Shown piece after piece: positions 20,786 to 29,030 of a stretch of DNA of 64,000 bases (the stretch's first letter is position 1; every line of letters starts with the position of its first letter). The stretch covers positions 5,332,001-5,396,000 of the forward strand of contig NZ_BNEL01000001.1 of the NCBI RefSeq assembly GCF_018327685.1, given 5' to 3'. The notes beneath the pieces are model-generated. The model saw only the letters and a list, made by a program, of their open reading frames with translations. It had not been told where the DNA came from and searched no databases. The position numbers and the translations under genes were made by a program. This DNA is from Streptomyces sp. TS71-3. GTDB taxonomy: Bacteria; Actinomycetota; Actinomycetes; Streptomycetales; Streptomycetaceae.

Positions 20786-20828
20786 CAAGAGTCGGCTCTT
20801 GTCTGCTTTCAGTGGCCGACCGTACCGT
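20786..20828 (+). promoter_or_regulatory. Putative promoter with overlapping dyad upstream of the nitrilase gene
   Basis: TTGTCT (20799-20804) and TACCGT (20823-20828) are 18 bases apart and fit a vegetative Streptomyces promoter about 40 bases before the start codon. The dyad CAAGAG-tcgg-CTCTTG (20786-20801) overlaps the -35 hexamer, where a repressor could act. Confidence 0.5.
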
Positions 20829-20869
20829 CGAGGTGTTCCCCCCTACCACACGTCCCCGTGAGGTCTGCC

Positions 20870-21739
20870 ATGTCCGCGCTGCGTCTCGCCCTGCTGCAGA
20901 GCTCCGGGCGGCCGGGATCGGTCACCGCCAACCTCGCCGAGCTCGACGAGGCCGCGGGGCGGGCCGCCGCCGAGGGGGCCGGGCTGCTCGTGGCGCCGGA
21001 GCTGTTCCTCAGCGGATACGGGGTCGGGGACCGCCTGCCGGGGCTCGCCGAACCGGCCGGCGGGCCCTCGGCCGGGGCCGTGGCGGGGATCGCCCGCCGG
21101 CACGGGATCGCCGTGTGCTACGGCTACCCGGAGCGGTCGGAGCGGTCGGAGCGGTCGGAGCGGTCGGAGCGGTCGGAGCGGTCGGAGCGGTCGGACGAGC
21201 CCGCCGGCGCGGACCAGCAGCTGTTCAACGCCGTCCAGTTGATCGGGGCGGACGGCACCCGTCTCGCCCGCTACCGCAAGACCCACCTCTACGGCGACTT
21301 CGAGAAGCGGTGGTTCACGCCAGGGGAGCAGCCCGTGGTGCAGGCGGAGGTGGCCGGATTCACGGTCGGCCTGCTGGTCTGCTACGACGTCGAGTTCCCG
21401 GAGAACGTCCGGGCGCACGCCCTCGCCGGCACGGACCTGCTGCTGGTGCCGACCGCGGTGATGCACCCGTACGCGTTCATCGCCGAGACCGTGGTGCCGG
21501 TGCGCGCGTTCGAGAGCCAGCTCTACGTGGCGTACGTCAACCGCGCCGGGACCGAGGGGGAGTTCGACTTCCTCGGGCTCTCCGTGCTCGCCGGGCCCGA
21601 CGGCAGTGCCCTGGTCCGCGCCGGAGGCACCGCCGAACTGGTCTGCGCCGACGTCGACCACGCGGCCCTCGCCGCTGCCCGCGAGGCCAACTCCTACCTG
21701 CGCGACCGCCGGCCGTCGCTCTACTCCTCGCTGACCTGA
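20870..21739 (+). CDS. Nitrilase-superfamily (carbon-nitrogen) hydrolase with internal ERS repeat
   Basis: A 289-residue hydrolase with the catalytic triad Glu44 (APELFLSGYG), Lys137 (RYRKTHLYGD) and Cys171 (LVCYDVEFPE). Family members hydrolyse amides or nitriles. Residues 88-108 are seven consecutive Glu-Arg-Ser triplets encoded by seven perfect 9-bp repeats, in the stretch between the first two catalytic residues. ATG 20870 is chosen because GTGAGG (20858-20863) lies just upstream. It is followed 89 bases later by a flavin amine oxidase gene in the same direction; the pair could form a two-step amide pathway. Confidence 0.9.
   Translation: MSALRLALLQSSGRPGSVTANLAELDEAAGRAAAEGAGLLVAPELFLSGYGVGDRLPGLAEPAGGPSAGAVAGIARRHGIAVCYGYPERSERSERSERSERSERSERSDEPAGADQQLFNAVQLIGADGTRLARYRKTHLYGDFEKRWFTPGEQPVVQAEVAGFTVGLLVCYDVEFPENVRAHALAGTDLLLVPTAVMHPYAFIAETVVPVRAFESQLYVAYVNRAGTEGEFDFLGLSVLAGPDGSALVRAGGTAELVCADVDHAALAAAREANSYLRDRRPSLYSSLT
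21131..21193 (+). repeat. Seven perfect 9-bp repeats inside the nitrilase gene
   Basis: GAGCGGTCG is repeated seven times without a mismatch and in frame, encoding (ERS)7. Exact identity suggests recent slippage, and copy number is probably variable among strains. Confidence 0.95.
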
Positions 21740-21828
21740 GGCGGTGCGGGCGCCCGGCCCGCGATCCACGCGCGACCCACTCCGATCCACTCCGATCCAC
21801 CCCTGACCACCGCAAGGAGCCGCACTCC

Positions 21829-23526
21829 ATGACGTCCACCGTGCCCACGGCCGTCCCGCACGCCCCGATGCGGCAGCCCATCACCATGTTCGGGCCGGAC
21901 TTCCCGTACGCCTACGACGACTTCCTCGCCCACCCCGCGGGCCTCGGCCAGATCCCCGCCACCCGGCACGGAACCGAGGTCGCGGTGGTCGGCGGCGGGC
22001 TCTCCGGCCTCGTCACCGCCCACGAGCTGATGAAGATGGGCCTACGGCCGGTGGTGTACGAGGCGGACCGGATCGGCGGGCGGCTGCGCACCGTCGGCTT
22101 CGACGGCGCGGCGGACGGGGGCGCGCTCACCGCCGAACTGGGCGCCATGCGCTTCCCGCCGTCCTCGACGGCGCTCCAGCACTACATCGACCTGGTGGAC
22201 CTGCGGACCAGGCCGTTCCCGAACCCGCTCGCGGAGTCCACCCCGTCCACGGTCGTCGACCTCAAGGGCGAGTCCCACTACGCCCGGACCCTGGACGACC
22301 TGCCCGAGGTCTACCGGCAGGTCGCCGCGGCCTGGCAGAGCTGCCTTGAGGAGGGCGCCGAGTTCTCCGGGATGAACCGCGCCATCCGCGAGCGCGACGT
22401 ACCGGCGATCCGGGCGATCTGGTCCCGCCTCGTCGAACGGCTCGACGACCAGACCTTCTACGGCTTCCTGTGCGCGTCCGAGGCGTTCCGCTCCTTCCGG
22501 CACCGTGAGATCTTCGGGCAGGTCGGCTTCGGCACCGGCGGCTGGGACACCGACTTCCCCAACTCCATCCTGGAGATCCTGCGGGTGGTGTACACCGAGG
22601 CGGACGACCACCACCGCGGCATCGTCGGCGGCAGCAGGCAGCTTCCCGAGCGGCTCTGGGAACGCGCGCCGGACAAGCTCGTCCACTGGCCTGCGGGCAC
22701 CTCGCTGGCGTCGCTGCACGGGGGTTCGCCCCGGCCCGCGGTGACGCGGCTGCACCGCACCGCGGGCGGCATGATCACCGTCACCGACTCCTCGGGTGCC
22801 ATCCGCAGCTATCCCGCGGCGGTCTTCACGGCCCAGTCCTGGATGCTGCTGTCCAAGATCGCCTGTGACGAGTCGCTCTTCCCGATGGACCACTGGACGG
22901 CCATCGAGCGCACCCACTACATGGAGTCCAGCAAGCTCTTCGTCCCGGTGGACCGGCCGTTCTGGCTGGACAAGGACGAGCGCACCGGGCGCGACCGGAT
23001 GTCGATGACGCTGACGGACCGGATGACCCGGGGCACCTACCTGCTGGACGACGGACCCGACCGGCCCGCGGTGATCTGCCTCTCGTACACCTGGTGCGAC
23101 GACAGCCTCAAGTGGCTGCCGCTGTCCGCGCACGAGCGCATGGAGGTCATGCTCGCCTCGCTCCGCGAGATCTACCCGGACGTGGACATCAGGAGCCATA
23201 TCATCGGCAGCCCGGTGACCGTCTCCTGGGAGGACGAGCCGTACTTCATGGGCGCGTTCAAGGCGAACCTGCCCGGCCACTACCGCTACCAGCGCAGGCT
23301 CTTCACCCACTTCATGCAGGACACGCTGCCCGCGGACAAGCGCGGCATCTTCCTCGCGGGCGACGACATATCGTGGACGGCCGGCTGGGCGGAGGGCGCC
23401 GTGCAGACCGCCCTGAACGCCGTGTGGGGCGTGATGCACCAGTTCGGCGGCGCCTGCGACCCGTCCAATCCCGGCCCCGGGGACGCATTCCACGCGATCG
23501 CACCGGTGGAGCTGCCGGAGGACTGA
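21829..23526 (+). CDS. Flavin monoamine oxidase, tryptophan/phenylalanine 2-monooxygenase-like
   Basis: A 565-residue flavoenzyme. The dinucleotide motif VAVVGGGLSGLVTAHELMKMG is followed by YEADRIGGRLRT. The C-terminal FAD segment is GIFLAGDDISWTAGWAEGAVQTALNAV. The stretch SWEDEPYFMGAFKANLPGHY resembles IaaM-type amino acid 2-monooxygenases, which oxidatively decarboxylate Trp or Phe to the amide. GGAG precedes ATG 21829. Its neighbour is a nitrilase-family amidase, so an indole-3-acetamide or phenylacetamide route is a hypothesis. Substrate is not established. Confidence 0.87.
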   Translation: MTSTVPTAVPHAPMRQPITMFGPDFPYAYDDFLAHPAGLGQIPATRHGTEVAVVGGGLSGLVTAHELMKMGLRPVVYEADRIGGRLRTVGFDGAADGGALTAELGAMRFPPSSTALQHYIDLVDLRTRPFPNPLAESTPSTVVDLKGESHYARTLDDLPEVYRQVAAAWQSCLEEGAEFSGMNRAIRERDVPAIRAIWSRLVERLDDQTFYGFLCASEAFRSFRHREIFGQVGFGTGGWDTDFPNSILEILRVVYTEADDHHRGIVGGSRQLPERLWERAPDKLVHWPAGTSLASLHGGSPRPAVTRLHRTAGGMITVTDSSGAIRSYPAAVFTAQSWMLLSKIACDESLFPMDHWTAIERTHYMESSKLFVPVDRPFWLDKDERTGRDRMSMTLTDRMTRGTYLLDDGPDRPAVICLSYTWCDDSLKWLPLSAHERMEVMLASLREIYPDVDIRSHIIGSPVTVSWEDEPYFMGAFKANLPGHYRYQRRLFTHFMQDTLPADKRGIFLAGDDISWTAGWAEGAVQTALNAVWGVMHQFGGACDPSNPGPGDAFHAIAPVELPED

Positions 23527-23531
23527 GCGGA

Positions 23532-23663
23532 CGCGCCCCGAAGGGGCGCGGGGAACCGCGCGCTCAGCCGGGACCGGCAGATGGAGGGAACGGCACCGCG
23601 AGGGGCTGGGCGGGGCCCGCCGCGGGCGTTCGGCAGGGGCGCGGGGAACCGCCGCGCTCAGCC
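23532..23663. repeat. Two copies of a GAAGGGGCGCGGGGAACCG-type dispersed element; first forms a terminator
   Basis: CGCGCCCC-gaa-GGGGCGCG (23532-23550) is a perfect 8-bp hairpin 6 bases after the oxidase stop. It begins a block GGGGCGCGGGGAACCG...CGCTCAGCC that recurs at about 23637-23663. The same GGGGCGCGGGGA word appears inverted at 40213-40228. It is recognisable as a common Streptomyces intergenic repeat. The rest of 23527-23760 holds no gene I can support. Confidence 0.65.
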
Positions 23664-23760
23664 AGACCGGCGGCCGGAGAATCTGGAGACCGCAAGGAGC
23701 CGGAGCCCCGGGCCCTGCCGCAGGCGCGCCCTGGGGCTACGCGAACGGCGCCCCGGGCGC

Positions 23761-24504
23761 CTACCGGGCGCGGGCCCCCGGCGACGGGACCACCGTGCGA
23801 CCGGTGCGGGGCAGCGGGAGCGGTGTGAGGAGCATCCGCCCGACCAGGCCGACCCCGGCGTCGAGCCGCTGGACGAACTCCCCGGCGAGCGTGGGCAGCC
23901 CGCGCAGCGCCCACAGCGCCCGCGCGGCGGACCACGCTCCGTCCCTGGCCCGGTCCAGGCTCCAGCAGCCCAGCAGATGGGTGAGCGGATCGGCGACCTG
24001 GAGCAGGTCGGGGCCCGGCATCACGTCCTCGCGGATCTGCTCCTCCAGCGCCACCAGCAGATCCCCGACGCGGTCGAACTCGTCCTCCAGCTCCTCGGGT
24101 GCGCAGCCGAGCACCCGGCAGGCGTCCACGACGGCGAGGCAGAGGTCGTGCCCGACATGGGCGTTGATGCCCGCGAGGGCGAACTGCAGGGGGGTGACGC
24201 CGGGGTGGTGGCGGCAGCGGAACAGCGGGCGCCAGCAGGCCGGCGGGCGGTCGTCGGCGGCCGCCGCGTCGACCGCGGCGAGGTAGCGCGCGGCGAAGCG
24301 CACGTCCAGGGCCGCCGCCTGGGCGGGCTCGCCGAGCCGCCCCGACGAGATGCCGGTGTCCACCGCCTCCGTGACGGTCAGGTAGACGCGGTTGAAGACC
24401 GCGACCCCGTCGCGGTCCGGCAGGGCCTCCGCGAGCGCGCGCATCCGCGCGATCACCGAGCCGATCCCGCGCCCGGGGACCGTGGACTGCTCCGAGTGGG
24501 CCAT
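23761..24504 (-). CDS. DUF5995-family protein
   Basis: A 247-residue soluble, helical protein of unknown function. It shows FNRVYLTVTEAVDTGISSGRL, FAARYLAAVDA, and HHPGVTPLQFALAGINAHVGHDLCLAVVDAC, features of the DUF5995 family that occurs widely in actinomycetes. The conserved His/Asn-rich segment hints at a metal or catalytic site, which is inference. Start at 24504 (MAHSEQSTVPG); the frame is open further upstream without homology. It is divergent from the alginate lyase gene. Confidence 0.75.
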   Translation of the reverse strand: MAHSEQSTVPGRGIGSVIARMRALAEALPDRDGVAVFNRVYLTVTEAVDTGISSGRLGEPAQAAALDVRFAARYLAAVDAAAADDRPPACWRPLFRCRHHPGVTPLQFALAGINAHVGHDLCLAVVDACRVLGCAPEELEDEFDRVGDLLVALEEQIREDVMPGPDLLQVADPLTHLLGCWSLDRARDGAWSAARALWALRGLPTLAGEFVQRLDAGVGLVGRMLLTPLPLPRTGRTVVPSPGARAR

Positions 24505-24793
24505 GCAGGCAGGGTTCCAGCGGTCGGCGGGCGCGGCGCCGTTCGGCGCGGGACTTCGCCGGAACGAGCGAATGGGCCGCGCCGGGGCGACGGTTGCCCC
24601 TGGCGGGGGCCTCACCGGCCCACCTGTTGGAGCCCAGGACTCATGCATGAATCCCTGCGCGGAGCATTGTCACGTGGATCAGGCACGTCTACGCTCACAC
24701 GGTCTTGTTCATGAATGATGTTCACGTACATGACCTGCTGGTGTGTGCGGTCTGTAGGTGACCCCACGGTCATCGGTACCGAAGGAGTGCTCG

Positions 24794-26095
24794 ATGAGCA
24801 GAAGACCCCGTCTGAGGCTCGGCGCCGTGGTGGCGGCCACGGCCGCCCTCGCCGCGCTGCTGGTGCCGGCGGCCTCCGCCGCCGCCCACGGCCGCCCGGC
24901 CGGACACCCCGGACCGCTCCCGCCCGCCCCGAAGACGGCCGTGCTCGACGGCGAGCGCCTGCAAGCCGCCAAGGTCCGCCTGGAACTGGGCGACCCGGGC
25001 GTCAGGAAGGCCGTCAAGAACCTCACCGCCCAGGCCGACGACTGGCTCGGCCAGGGACCCTGGACCGTGGTGGACAAGCCCGCGCCCGCACCGGGCGGCG
25101 ACCCGCACGACTACCTCAGCCAGGCACCGTACTGGTGGCCGTCCCAGCCGAAGACCGACGACAACCCGCACGGCTGCCCCTACGTCCAGCGCGACGGCGA
25201 GCGCAACCCCGAGGTCGACACCGGCACCGACCGCCCCGACGTCGGCAAGGTCTTCGCTTCCTCGTACACCCTCAGCCTCGCCTGGTACTACACCGGCAAG
25301 AAGCAGTACGCGGAACACGCCGCCGACATCCTGCGCACCTGGTTCCTCGACCCGGACACCCGGATGAACCCCAACCTGAACCACGGGCAGTTCATCCCCT
25401 GCAAGTACGACGGCCGGTCCATCGGCATCATCGACTTCTCCCAGGAGTACACCAGCGTGGTGGACGCGGTCGCCGTGCTGGGCACCGGCGCGCCCGGCTG
25501 GTCCAAGGCCGACCGGACCGCCATGACCGCGTGGAACAAGGACTTCCTCTCCTGGCTGGTCGACAGCGACTTCGGCAAGGAGGAGGGCGCCGCGGAGAAC
25601 AACCACGGCACCTTCTACGACATGCAGGTGGCCGCGCTCGCCTATGCCACCGGTGACCGGGACCTGGCCAGGTCGACCGTCCTGGACGCGCGCCGGAAGC
25701 GGATCGACGCGCAGGTCGCGGGCGACGGCAGCCAGCCGCAGGAGCTCGCCAGGACCAGGAGCTGGCACTACTCCACCTTCGATCTGGTGGCGTACACCCG
25801 GCTCGCCGAGATCGGCCGGCACGTCGGGGTCGATCTGTGGGGGTACCGGGGCCCGGACGGGCAGAGCCTGTTCAAGGCGGTCGACTTCCTGCTCCCCGCG
25901 GCCACCGGCGCGGCCGGGTGGCCGTACCCCGAGCTGGAGTTCTACCGGTACGCGGCGAGCGACATCGTGCACGCCGCGGCGGACGCCGGGGACGCTGCTG
26001 CGCGCGCCGCGGTGCCGCACCTCCAGGAGCCGCCGGGCGGCGACCTCTGGGCGCTGCGGCCCGCCTCTGAACAGCTCGACTCGATCGCGGGCTGA
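24794..26095 (+). CDS. Secreted alginate lyase family protein
   Basis: A 433-residue exported protein. A Sec-type signal (SRRPRLRLGAVVAATAALAA, then LLVPAASAAAHG) precedes the alginate_lyase domain. That domain shows SQAPYWWPSQP, the catalytic-region NPEVDTGTDRPDVGKVF, AENNHGTFYDMQVAALAYATGD with the conserved Asn-His, and ELARTRSWHYSTFDLVAYTRLAE. It probably cleaves a uronic-acid polysaccharide outside the cell. GAAGGAG (24781-24787) precedes ATG 24794. No other polysaccharide genes are adjacent. Confidence 0.9.
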   Translation: MSRRPRLRLGAVVAATAALAALLVPAASAAAHGRPAGHPGPLPPAPKTAVLDGERLQAAKVRLELGDPGVRKAVKNLTAQADDWLGQGPWTVVDKPAPAPGGDPHDYLSQAPYWWPSQPKTDDNPHGCPYVQRDGERNPEVDTGTDRPDVGKVFASSYTLSLAWYYTGKKQYAEHAADILRTWFLDPDTRMNPNLNHGQFIPCKYDGRSIGIIDFSQEYTSVVDAVAVLGTGAPGWSKADRTAMTAWNKDFLSWLVDSDFGKEEGAAENNHGTFYDMQVAALAYATGDRDLARSTVLDARRKRIDAQVAGDGSQPQELARTRSWHYSTFDLVAYTRLAEIGRHVGVDLWGYRGPDGQSLFKAVDFLLPAATGAAGWPYPELEFYRYAASDIVHAAADAGDAAARAAVPHLQEPPGGDLWALRPASEQLDSIAG

Positions 26096-26113
26096 GGCCC
26101 GGGACGAACGCCA

Positions 26114-26145
26114 GGCCCGGCCGGGGCGCATGCCCCGGCCGGGCC
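26114..26145. terminator. Bidirectional terminator between convergent genes
   Basis: A perfect 14-bp stem (26114-26127 with 26132-26145) has a 4-base loop. It lies 18 bases after the alginate lyase stop and 59 bases beyond the end of the leftward MFS gene. Confidence 0.88.
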
Positions 26146-26204
26146 TTCGGCCTTGACGGGCCACCACCATCCGGCGCGCCCGGCGCCGGGCGGCCCTGGC
26201 GGTT

Positions 26205-27422
26205 TCAGGACCGGTCGGTGGCCGCCGTGCCCGCGCTGGAGGCGCGCACGGCCTCCCGCTCGCCGGTCCGCAGCACCCCCGCACCCGCCGCGAGGCCGCA
26301 GCACAGCACCGTCACCACGCCGAACGACACGACCAGGCTGGAGGCCTGGGCGATGCTGCCGACCGTCGAGGGGGCCACCAGACCCGAGGTGTACATGATG
26401 GTGGCGACGCCCGCGATGGCCTGGGTCGGCCGCGAGCTGCTGCGGCCCGCGGCCACGAACGCCAGCGGCACGACCACCGCGATGCCCAGCCCCATCAGCG
26501 CGAACCCGGTCATGGCGAGCGCCGGGTTCGGCGCGACCACCACCAGGAACCCGCCGAGCGTCGCGAGCACCCCGCCGCCGCGCACCGTGCGCACCGGGCC
26601 GAACCTGTTCACCAGCGCGTCGCCCGCGATCCGCGCCACCGCCATGGTGAGCGTGAACCCGGTGGTCGAGGCGGCGGCCAGGCCCGCGGAGGTGGTCAGC
26701 ACGTCGTGGAGGTAGACCGCGGACCAGTCCAGACTCGCGCCCTCGGCGAACACCGCGCAGAACCCGACCGCGCCGATGATCAGCGCCGAGCGCGGCGGCA
26801 GGGCGAACCGCGGCGGCGGCTCCTCCTCCTGCTCCGGGCGCAGGTCGAGCACCCACTGGCAGGCCGTGACGCCGGCGACGGTGAGCACCGCGGCGGCCAG
26901 CGCATGGTGCACCTGGGCGTTCACGCCGAGGTGGGCGGCGAGGGTGCCGCCCGCGGAGCCCAGCAGCGCGCCCGCGCTCCACATCCCGTGCAGCCCCGAC
27001 ATGATCGACCGGCCGAGGCGGTTCTCCACCTCGACCCCCAGCGCGTTCATCGCCACGTCCGACATGCCCGCGGTCGCCCCGTACACGAACATCGCCGCAC
27101 CCAGCGCGACCAGGTTCGGCGCGAGCGAGGGCAGCACCAGAGCCAGGGTCCACAGCGCGAGCAGCCCCCGCAGGGCGGCGCGGGATCCGAACCGGTGGCT
27201 CACCCAGCCGGCCAGCGGCATGGCCACCGACGCCCCGATCGCCCCGAACGCCAGCGCGAACCCGAGCTGCCCCGGGCTCGCATGGGCGTGCTCCTGGATC
27301 CACGGCACCCGGGTCGCGAAGGAGCCGGTCACCGAGCCGTGCACGCAGAAGACCACGGCGATCGCGAACCGGGCGTGCCGCACGGCCTTGCCGGCCTGGC
27401 CCGCACGGGCCCCTTCCGTCAT
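26205..27422 (-). CDS. MFS transporter
   Basis: A 405-residue membrane protein with about twelve hydrophobic segments. The loop after the second is SHRFGSRAALRGL, an MFS motif A variant. It resembles the fucose-permease-like/YbjJ branch of MFS, with WIQEHAHASPGQLGFALAFGAIG and ATAGMSDVAMNALGVEVENRLGRSIMSGLHGMWSAG. It is divergent from a ROK-family gene across a 218-base region containing a dyad, so it is probably controlled by that regulator. Substrate unknown, possibly a sugar. Confidence 0.9.
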   Translation of the reverse strand: MTEGARAGQAGKAVRHARFAIAVVFCVHGSVTGSFATRVPWIQEHAHASPGQLGFALAFGAIGASVAMPLAGWVSHRFGSRAALRGLLALWTLALVLPSLAPNLVALGAAMFVYGATAGMSDVAMNALGVEVENRLGRSIMSGLHGMWSAGALLGSAGGTLAAHLGVNAQVHHALAAAVLTVAGVTACQWVLDLRPEQEEEPPPRFALPPRSALIIGAVGFCAVFAEGASLDWSAVYLHDVLTTSAGLAAASTTGFTLTMAVARIAGDALVNRFGPVRTVRGGGVLATLGGFLVVVAPNPALAMTGFALMGLGIAVVVPLAFVAAGRSSSRPTQAIAGVATIMYTSGLVAPSTVGSIAQASSLVVSFGVVTVLCCGLAAGAGVLRTGEREAVRASSAGTAATDRS

Positions 27423-27510
27423 GTCCTCGCCCCTCCCTCCGCGCCCCCGCGGTGGTCGTCGGTGCCTTCGACGCGCCCCTCTGGGCCCGCCCAGCGGTCC
27501 GGGCGTAAAC

Positions 27511-27549
27511 TATCAGGAACCCTGCCTGATAAATAGTGGGTTTTCCCAC
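27511..27549. promoter_or_regulatory. Operator-like dyad between the MFS and ROK genes
   Basis: TATCAGG (27511-27517) and CCTGATA (27525-27531) are perfect inverted repeats 7 bases apart. They sit in an AT-richer island of this divergent promoter region. GTGGG-TTTT-CCCAC (27536-27549) follows. The likely ligand of this site is the ROK protein encoded next door. Confidence 0.6.
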
Positions 27550-27640
27550 GGCGGATCGCCCGGCGTATCGGGGCGTTCCACCAGGGTGCTGGGCGCGGCC
27601 CGTCCCAGGGTGCGCAGGGCCGTCTGAAAGGATCCAAGGC

Positions 27641-28831
27641 ATGCCCGCATCACCGCGCACGGCCAGGGCGATCAACGACCGCCTTGCACTGAGCCTGTTG
27701 CAGAGCGAGGGCCCGTTGACGGCAGGGCAGTTGAAGCAGCTCACCGGACTCTCCCGGCCCACGGTCGCCGACCTGGTGGCACGCCTGCAGAGCTCCGGGC
27801 TGATCACCGTGGTCGGCGAGACGGGCGAGACCAGGCGCGGCCCGAACGCCCGGCTCTACGGGATCGTGGCGGACCGGGCGCACCTCGCGGCCCTGGACGT
27901 GCGCACCCAGGGGGTCACCGTCGTCGTCACCGACCTGCTGGGCGCCCGGCTCGCGGAGGCCTCGCTGCCCGTCGACCCCGACACCCGCACCGCGTCGGCG
28001 GTGGCCGGCGCCGTCGGGCTCGTCGAGCGCACCGCGGAGCAGGCGGGCGGCAGGCCGCTGCACAGCGTCGCCGTCGGCGCACCCGGCCTCATCGACCCCG
28101 TGACCGGCGAGCTCCGCGACGTCAGCGATCTGCCGGAGTGGCACCGCAGCCTGGTCGGCGCCCTCCAGGACCGGCTGCCCGCCCGGGTCCTCGTGGAGAA
28201 CGAGACCAACCTCGCCGCCCTCGCCGAGCGGCAGTACGGCGCGGCCCGCGACCGCGGGACGTTCGTGCTGCTCTGGCTCGGACACGGCATCGGCGCGGCC
28301 GTGGTGCTGGAGGGGGCGCTGCGCCGCGGGGCGTCCGGCGGTGCGGGGGAGATCGGGTTCCTGCCGGTGCCCGGCACCACGGGGCTGCCCTGGAGCACCG
28401 GCCGCGACCAGGGTTTCCACCACCTGGTCTCCGCCCCGGCCATCCGCGACCTGGCCGTGGAGCACGGCCTGGCCGCCACCGGCGAGCCGGACGCGCCGAT
28501 GGCCGCCGCCCTGGTGCGGGCGGCCGTCGCCGCCGGCGAGCACCGCTTCCTCGACGAGCTCGCGCACCGCCTGGCCCTCGGCGTCGCGGCGGTGGCCGCC
28601 GTCCTCGACCCCGGATGCGTGGTGCTCGGCGGGGAGACCGGCCTGGCCGGCGGTCCCGTGCTCGCCGACCGCGTCGGGCGCCACCTGGGCGCGATCTCAC
28701 CGCTGCGCACGGAGGTGCGCGCCGGGGAACTCGGCGGCGGCGCCGTGCTGCGAGGCGCCCTGCTGATGGCCCGCGAGGCGGCGCAGGACGAACTCTTCGC
28801 GCCGGCCGCGATGCCGACCCCGACCGCATAG
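27641..28831 (+). CDS. ROK-family transcriptional regulator
   Basis: A 396-residue protein. The N-terminal winged helix (LQSEGPLTAGQLKQLTGLSRPTVADLVARLQSSGLI) precedes a ROK sugar-kinase-like domain with VAVGAPGLIDPVTGEL, VLVENETNLAALAERQYGAA and LGHGIGAAVVLEGALRRGASGGAGEIGFLP. The zinc motif normally found after the GEIGH segment (CxCGxxGC) is absent; the sequence runs VPGTTGLPWSTGRDQG. ATG 27641 follows AAAGGATC. It is divergent from an MFS gene, the usual ROK regulator and transporter arrangement. Confidence 0.92.
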   Translation: MPASPRTARAINDRLALSLLQSEGPLTAGQLKQLTGLSRPTVADLVARLQSSGLITVVGETGETRRGPNARLYGIVADRAHLAALDVRTQGVTVVVTDLLGARLAEASLPVDPDTRTASAVAGAVGLVERTAEQAGGRPLHSVAVGAPGLIDPVTGELRDVSDLPEWHRSLVGALQDRLPARVLVENETNLAALAERQYGAARDRGTFVLLWLGHGIGAAVVLEGALRRGASGGAGEIGFLPVPGTTGLPWSTGRDQGFHHLVSAPAIRDLAVEHGLAATGEPDAPMAAALVRAAVAAGEHRFLDELAHRLALGVAAVAAVLDPGCVVLGGETGLAGGPVLADRVGRHLGAISPLRTEVRAGELGGGAVLRGALLMAREAAQDELFAPAAMPTPTA

Positions 28832-28872
28832 CGACGATGCGGGCCGCGACCGCATAGCGACCGTGCGGGCCG
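28821..28872 (+). repeat. 26-bp tandem duplication spanning the ROK gene stop codon
   Basis: Bases 28821-28846 and 28847-28872 differ at two positions. The first copy contains the TAG stop (28829-28831). Partly related GCCGGCCGCAT-like sequence continues to about 28900. Confidence 0.85.
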
Positions 28873-28957
28873 CGTTGCCGCCATGCCGGCCGCATGGCGG
28901 GGCTGGGCCACGCGGCCCGGCGGGAGAGAGCACGGGGACAGCGAGACGGGGCCCGCC

Positions 28958-29030
28958 TCACACGGGCTGCGCGGGTCACACGGGCTGCGCGGCGCACACG
29001 AGGCGCGCGCCTCACACCGGCTGCGCGAAC
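28958..29030 (-). repeat. Repeated copies of the NmrA gene 3' end
   Basis: TCACACNGGCTGCGCG occurs at 28958-28973 and 28976-28991, and as the true gene end at 29012-29027. The last copy carries the stop codon of the leftward NmrA-like gene, so its terminal codons are copied outward twice. Confidence 0.8.

Noticed and set aside
28900..29000. A mobile element
   Set aside because: The repeats are local copies of gene ends, without transposase, terminal inverted repeats or target-site duplications.
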